A stretch of DNA of 64,000 nucleotides. Origin: Bog-366 sp963722555. GTDB taxonomy: Bacteria; Acidobacteriota; Terriglobia; UBA7540. The notes under the pieces were generated by a model. That model ran no database searches and was not told the origin of the DNA. It saw only the letters and a list, made by a program, of their open reading frames with translations. Positions 61,591 to 64,000 of this stretch are shown piece by piece. The stretch covers positions 310,001 through 374,000 of the forward strand of contig CAVRNQ010000001.1 in the NCBI GenBank assembly GCA_963722555.1, written 5' to 3'. Numbering within the stretch: position 1 is the first letter of the stretch; each line of letters opens with the position of its first letter. The position numbers and the translations under genes were made by a program.

Positions 61591-62460
61591 TCAGAGCCAT
61601 CCCAATTTGGCCAGCAGGATTCCCAGGCAAGCTACCGAAAGAGCCGCGCCGCCGAAAATATGCAGGGCGGCGCGATTGCGCAAAGTCCTTTCGATTTCCT
61701 TCTCGCTTCGCCAGGAGATCAGGAAAGTCGGTTCGTTCGTCCCCTTCCTGATCAAGTTGCGGTCGTGTTCGTCCTGGGGCGCGGAATTCTCCACGCAGGT
61801 TCCGGTGATGTCATACCAATGATCGGGGAGAATCAGATACTCACTCAGCCGGAAACGGTCCGCAGAACTTCCTCCCAGGTTCAGGGCGCCCGAAAGGCTG
61901 GGCAAGATATTTCCGGAATCGAGAGAGAAGCCGCCACGCCGCCTCCCTACGGCCGAGCGCGCATAGGCCAAGAGGTCGGCGTCAGAGGCCATCGGCCCGG
62001 TGGCCAGCGCCGGATCGCCCTTGCCCCACAGCGTCCGGCTCAGGGATACTCCCATACCACGCCCCGTTTCAGCTTTCCCGCTTTGGAGCAGGTCGTATTC
62101 GGCGCCCTGCGCGTCCACCAGCACTCTCCCCGACCCGTCCTCGAGATGAAACTTCACCCCGTCAGCATCGGTCGCAGCGTGCGACCAATGTCCGCCATTC
62201 TTGTCGCGAACCCAACGCTCGATATCGACCTTGTAGAAGCAGCAGGGAGTTTTCGTCACGGGGCTCGAAACCGTCTGCTCGGTCTCGGCCTTCCCGTGGA
62301 TTTCCACCAGGCCCATGGCAATGCTGCGAATCGGCATTTCGGGAGTATCGAGCAGCACGCGGTATTCACGATAAACGCGAAAGCCCTTAATGAACATGAC
62401 GAGCCCCGCACCAAAACCCACCACGAGGGCTGCTTCCGCGTTGGCGCCGTGATGTGACAT
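61591..62460 (-). CDS. GIDE-domain membrane protein (E3-ligase-like, LemA-associated)
   Basis: 289 residues from the ATG at 62460; an alternative ATG at 62484 is possible, and neither has a clear ribosome site. Two membrane segments flank the protein (AALVVGFGAGLVMFI near residues 8-25 and ALHIFGGAALSVACLGILLA at the end). Between them is the GIDE domain: MGLVEIHGKAE, SPVTKTPCCFYKVDIERWV, DGSGRVLVDAQGA, RLSEYLILPDHWYDITGTCV. Bacterial GIDE proteins are often next to LemA, as here. No RING domain is present, so ubiquitin ligase activity is not expected. Confidence 0.85.
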   Translation of the reverse strand: MSHHGANAEAALVVGFGAGLVMFIKGFRVYREYRVLLDTPEMPIRSIAMGLVEIHGKAETEQTVSSPVTKTPCCFYKVDIERWVRDKNGGHWSHAATDADGVKFHLEDGSGRVLVDAQGAEYDLLQSGKAETGRGMGVSLSRTLWGKGDPALATGPMASDADLLAYARSAVGRRRGGFSLDSGNILPSLSGALNLGGSSADRFRLSEYLILPDHWYDITGTCVENSAPQDEHDRNLIRKGTNEPTFLISWRSEKEIERTLRNRAALHIFGGAALSVACLGILLAKLGWL

Positions 62461-62949
62461 ACGCTGATCCGAGATTCGCGCCATGCTACTCGACGTGCCC
62501 GAAAAAGGCAAGCGTTGCAGGGCGTCAGTGGTTGGTCGTGAGCAGCGCTCCTTCGGTTGACGATTGGCAATTAGGGCTTTTGCGCCGTCCGATGTCCCTC
62601 CGACCGCCCGGCGTTATTTGCCATGTGCTCGCTGCCGGCCTCGATCGCCAGAACAGGGAGCGGCCGCGACCCAATCCTTTGCCGACATGCTCCAGTGCAG
62701 ATGAACGTTGAACGACTCGGTGTTTGGATCTACAGAGACTGGGTGGGCATTCACCTCGTTGAGGGTCTGCGCTGGCTTCTCGATCAACCGTGGATCGTCA
62801 TTCCCTGCTTGGATTGGGGCGTTTTTAAGCATATATTCCGCAAACATAGGCTCTGCGTGGAGGTGATCGCGCCTCGGCTATCGCGGGCTTGCAGGCAGCA
62901 TCGATGAACGCAGGCACAATGAGCAGACGCGCCAAGGAGAAATGACCCA
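62461..62949. other. Intergenic region between GIDE and GH2 genes
   Basis: About 490 bases between divergent genes. Frames of 77-94 codons exist on both strands but have no family motif or ribosome site, and I do not call them. AAGGAGA at 62936 serves the GH2 gene. No terminator or repeat is seen. Confidence 0.4.
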
Positions 62950-64000
62950 TGACTCGTTTTCGAGACGTCGCGTTTCTCTTCATCATCCTTAATTCAGTTG
63001 CCTCCGCCAGCGTGGCGGCGGATCGGTTGAATTCGTCAAGCTCTGATCAGATGTTCCTTCGCCAGGGTTGGGCCATCCAGTCGTCGCTCGAGGTGCTGGA
63101 ATCCGGCGCAACGATATCGACTCCTGGATACCAGACGCGCCATTGGTATCCTGCCACGCTTCCTTCCACGGTGCTGAGTGCCTTGGTGAAGGACCGTGTC
63201 TACCCAAACCCCTATGTGGGGATGAACCTGCGATCCATTGCTGGAACGACCTACCCGATCTTCAGCGACTTCTCGAACCTCCTGATGCCACCGGGTAGCC
63301 CGTTCCGACGTTCCTGGTGGTACCGCACTGAGGTCAAGCTGCCGGCCGAATTTGGTGGCAAGACGCTGTGGCTGGGTTTCGATGGGATCAATTACCGGGC
63401 GAACGTCTGGCTGAACGGCCGCCAAATCGCGTCGTCTGAGAAAATGGCCGGCACCTGGCGGCTGTTCGAGTTTGACGTGACGGCGGCGGCCCGGCCGGGT
63501 GAGATCAATTCGTTGGCCGTAGAAGTCTTTCCGCCTCAGCCGGACGACCTGGCCATAACCCTGGTGGATTGGGCCCCCATGCCGCCCGACAAGGAGATGG
63601 GCATCTGGCGGGACGTCCGCATCACGGCCACGGGCCCGGTGGCGCTGCGCTTTCCTGTCGTGCTCACAAAACTCAATCTGCCTTCCACGAACCAGGCTCA
63701 ACTCACCGTACGCGCCGAGCTGAAAAATGCCGCGACCCGTCCTATCGAGGGTGTGCTGAGCGGGAAGATTGAGGATATCGCCTTCTCGCAGCCAGTGCGG
63801 CTCGGAGCCAACGAGATGCGAGTCGTTCGCTTCACGCCGGACAAGTTCCCGCAACTATACCTGGCGAACCCGCGGCTGTGGTGGCCGCTGGAAGTGGGAC
63901 CGCAGAACCTCTATCCGCTCGATTTGCAGTTCGAGGTTAACGGCCAGGTTTCCGATTTCAACCACCATCGGTTCGGAATCCGCCAGGTAACCTCGGAGGT
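62950..64000 (+). CDS. GH2-family glycosidase, 3' end cut by window (exo-glucosaminidase/mannosidase type)
   Basis: About 350 residues are present from the ATG at 62950 (AAGGAGAAATGACCC upstream). A signal peptide (VAFLFIILNSVASASVAADR) exports it. The GH2 sugar-binding domain is clear: FRRSWWYRTEVKLP, WLGFDGINYRANVWLNGRQI and GTWRLFEFDVT. It is followed by MGIWRDVRITATGPVALRFP and the immunoglobulin-like domain (RLWWPLEVGPQNLYPLDLQF), RFGIRQVTSE starting the linker to the barrel. The catalytic barrel is outside the window, so the substrate is not decided; the layout is nearest to exo-beta-D-glucosaminidase/beta-mannosidase types. Confidence 0.9.

Noticed and set aside
62614..62907. Two overlapping frames (77 and 94 codons) between the GIDE and GH2 genes
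   Set aside because: Opposed frames without ribosome site or family motif; a decayed gene is possible, but I cannot support it.

Overview
The window reads as a chromosomal contig of a GC-rich, diderm bacterium, most likely an Acidobacteriota. LpxB and a TonB-dependent receptor show an outer membrane. The acidobacterial type of VWFA-related secreted protein, receptor and TPR proteins with carboxypeptidase-regulatory-like N-termini, and dense families of short intergenic repeats fit that phylum. This placement rests on gene content only.

Layout. 1-2.5 kb: an MgtA-type P-ATPase (cut by the window edge) and a VIT/CCC1 transporter. 3-6.6 kb: a rhomboid protease, then a cobalamin riboswitch in front of a BtuB-like receptor. 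6.7-8.7 kb: a minus-strand cluster of unknown membrane proteins headed by a 56-residue secreted repeat peptide. 9-12.8 kb: a VWFA-related protein, purH and an MXAN_5187-type protein. 13-20 kb: GH42 glycosidase, AGE-family epimerase, SelA, a zinc alcohol dehydrogenase and an exported protein. 20.4-27.8 kb: EF-P, an RDD protein, PgeF, AcpS, a TonB-C protein, and a sugar-phosphate set (NagB-like, PfkB, NIPSNAP), then a rhodanese. 27.1-28.8 kb: a nest of small mobile repeats. 29-32.5 kb: a candidate defence island with a methyltransferase-nuclease fusion convergent with an Mrr-like nuclease protein. 33-38 kb: an acidobacterial family protein with AT-rich repeats behind it, GH88 plus SDR, and DUF421. 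39-49.9 kb: a frameshifted Ser/Thr kinase, then the classic ffs-dnaX-ebfC-recR block, a heterodimeric ABC exporter and lpxB. 50-57.4 kb: M1 peptidase, MidA, macrodomain, an RsbRD-like domain, a Gfo/Idh/MocA protein and Pcm. 57.5-64 kb: a TPR protein, an isolated 11-codon transcription unit, a GIDE-LemA-LemA operon split by a MITE, and a GH2 enzyme cut by the window end.

How the parts relate. Housekeeping blocks (DNA replication and repair, purine synthesis, lipid A, EF-P) alternate with carbohydrate-degrading genes (GH42, AGE, GH88, SDR, GH2, NagB-like, PfkB), as expected of a polysaccharide-degrading soil heterotroph. The gaps carry at least five repeat families. Several insertions can be dated relative to one another from nested positions and target duplications.

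Most worth a second look: the GIGGTPMP-repeat peptide upstream of a multi-pass membrane protein; the complete promoter-SD-11 codon-terminator unit whose Shine-Dalgarno can pair with a site beyond the stop; the methyltransferase/nuclease island; the poly-C frameshift in the kinase; and MITE insertions that split or recode genes. All readings are by eye, with no database search.
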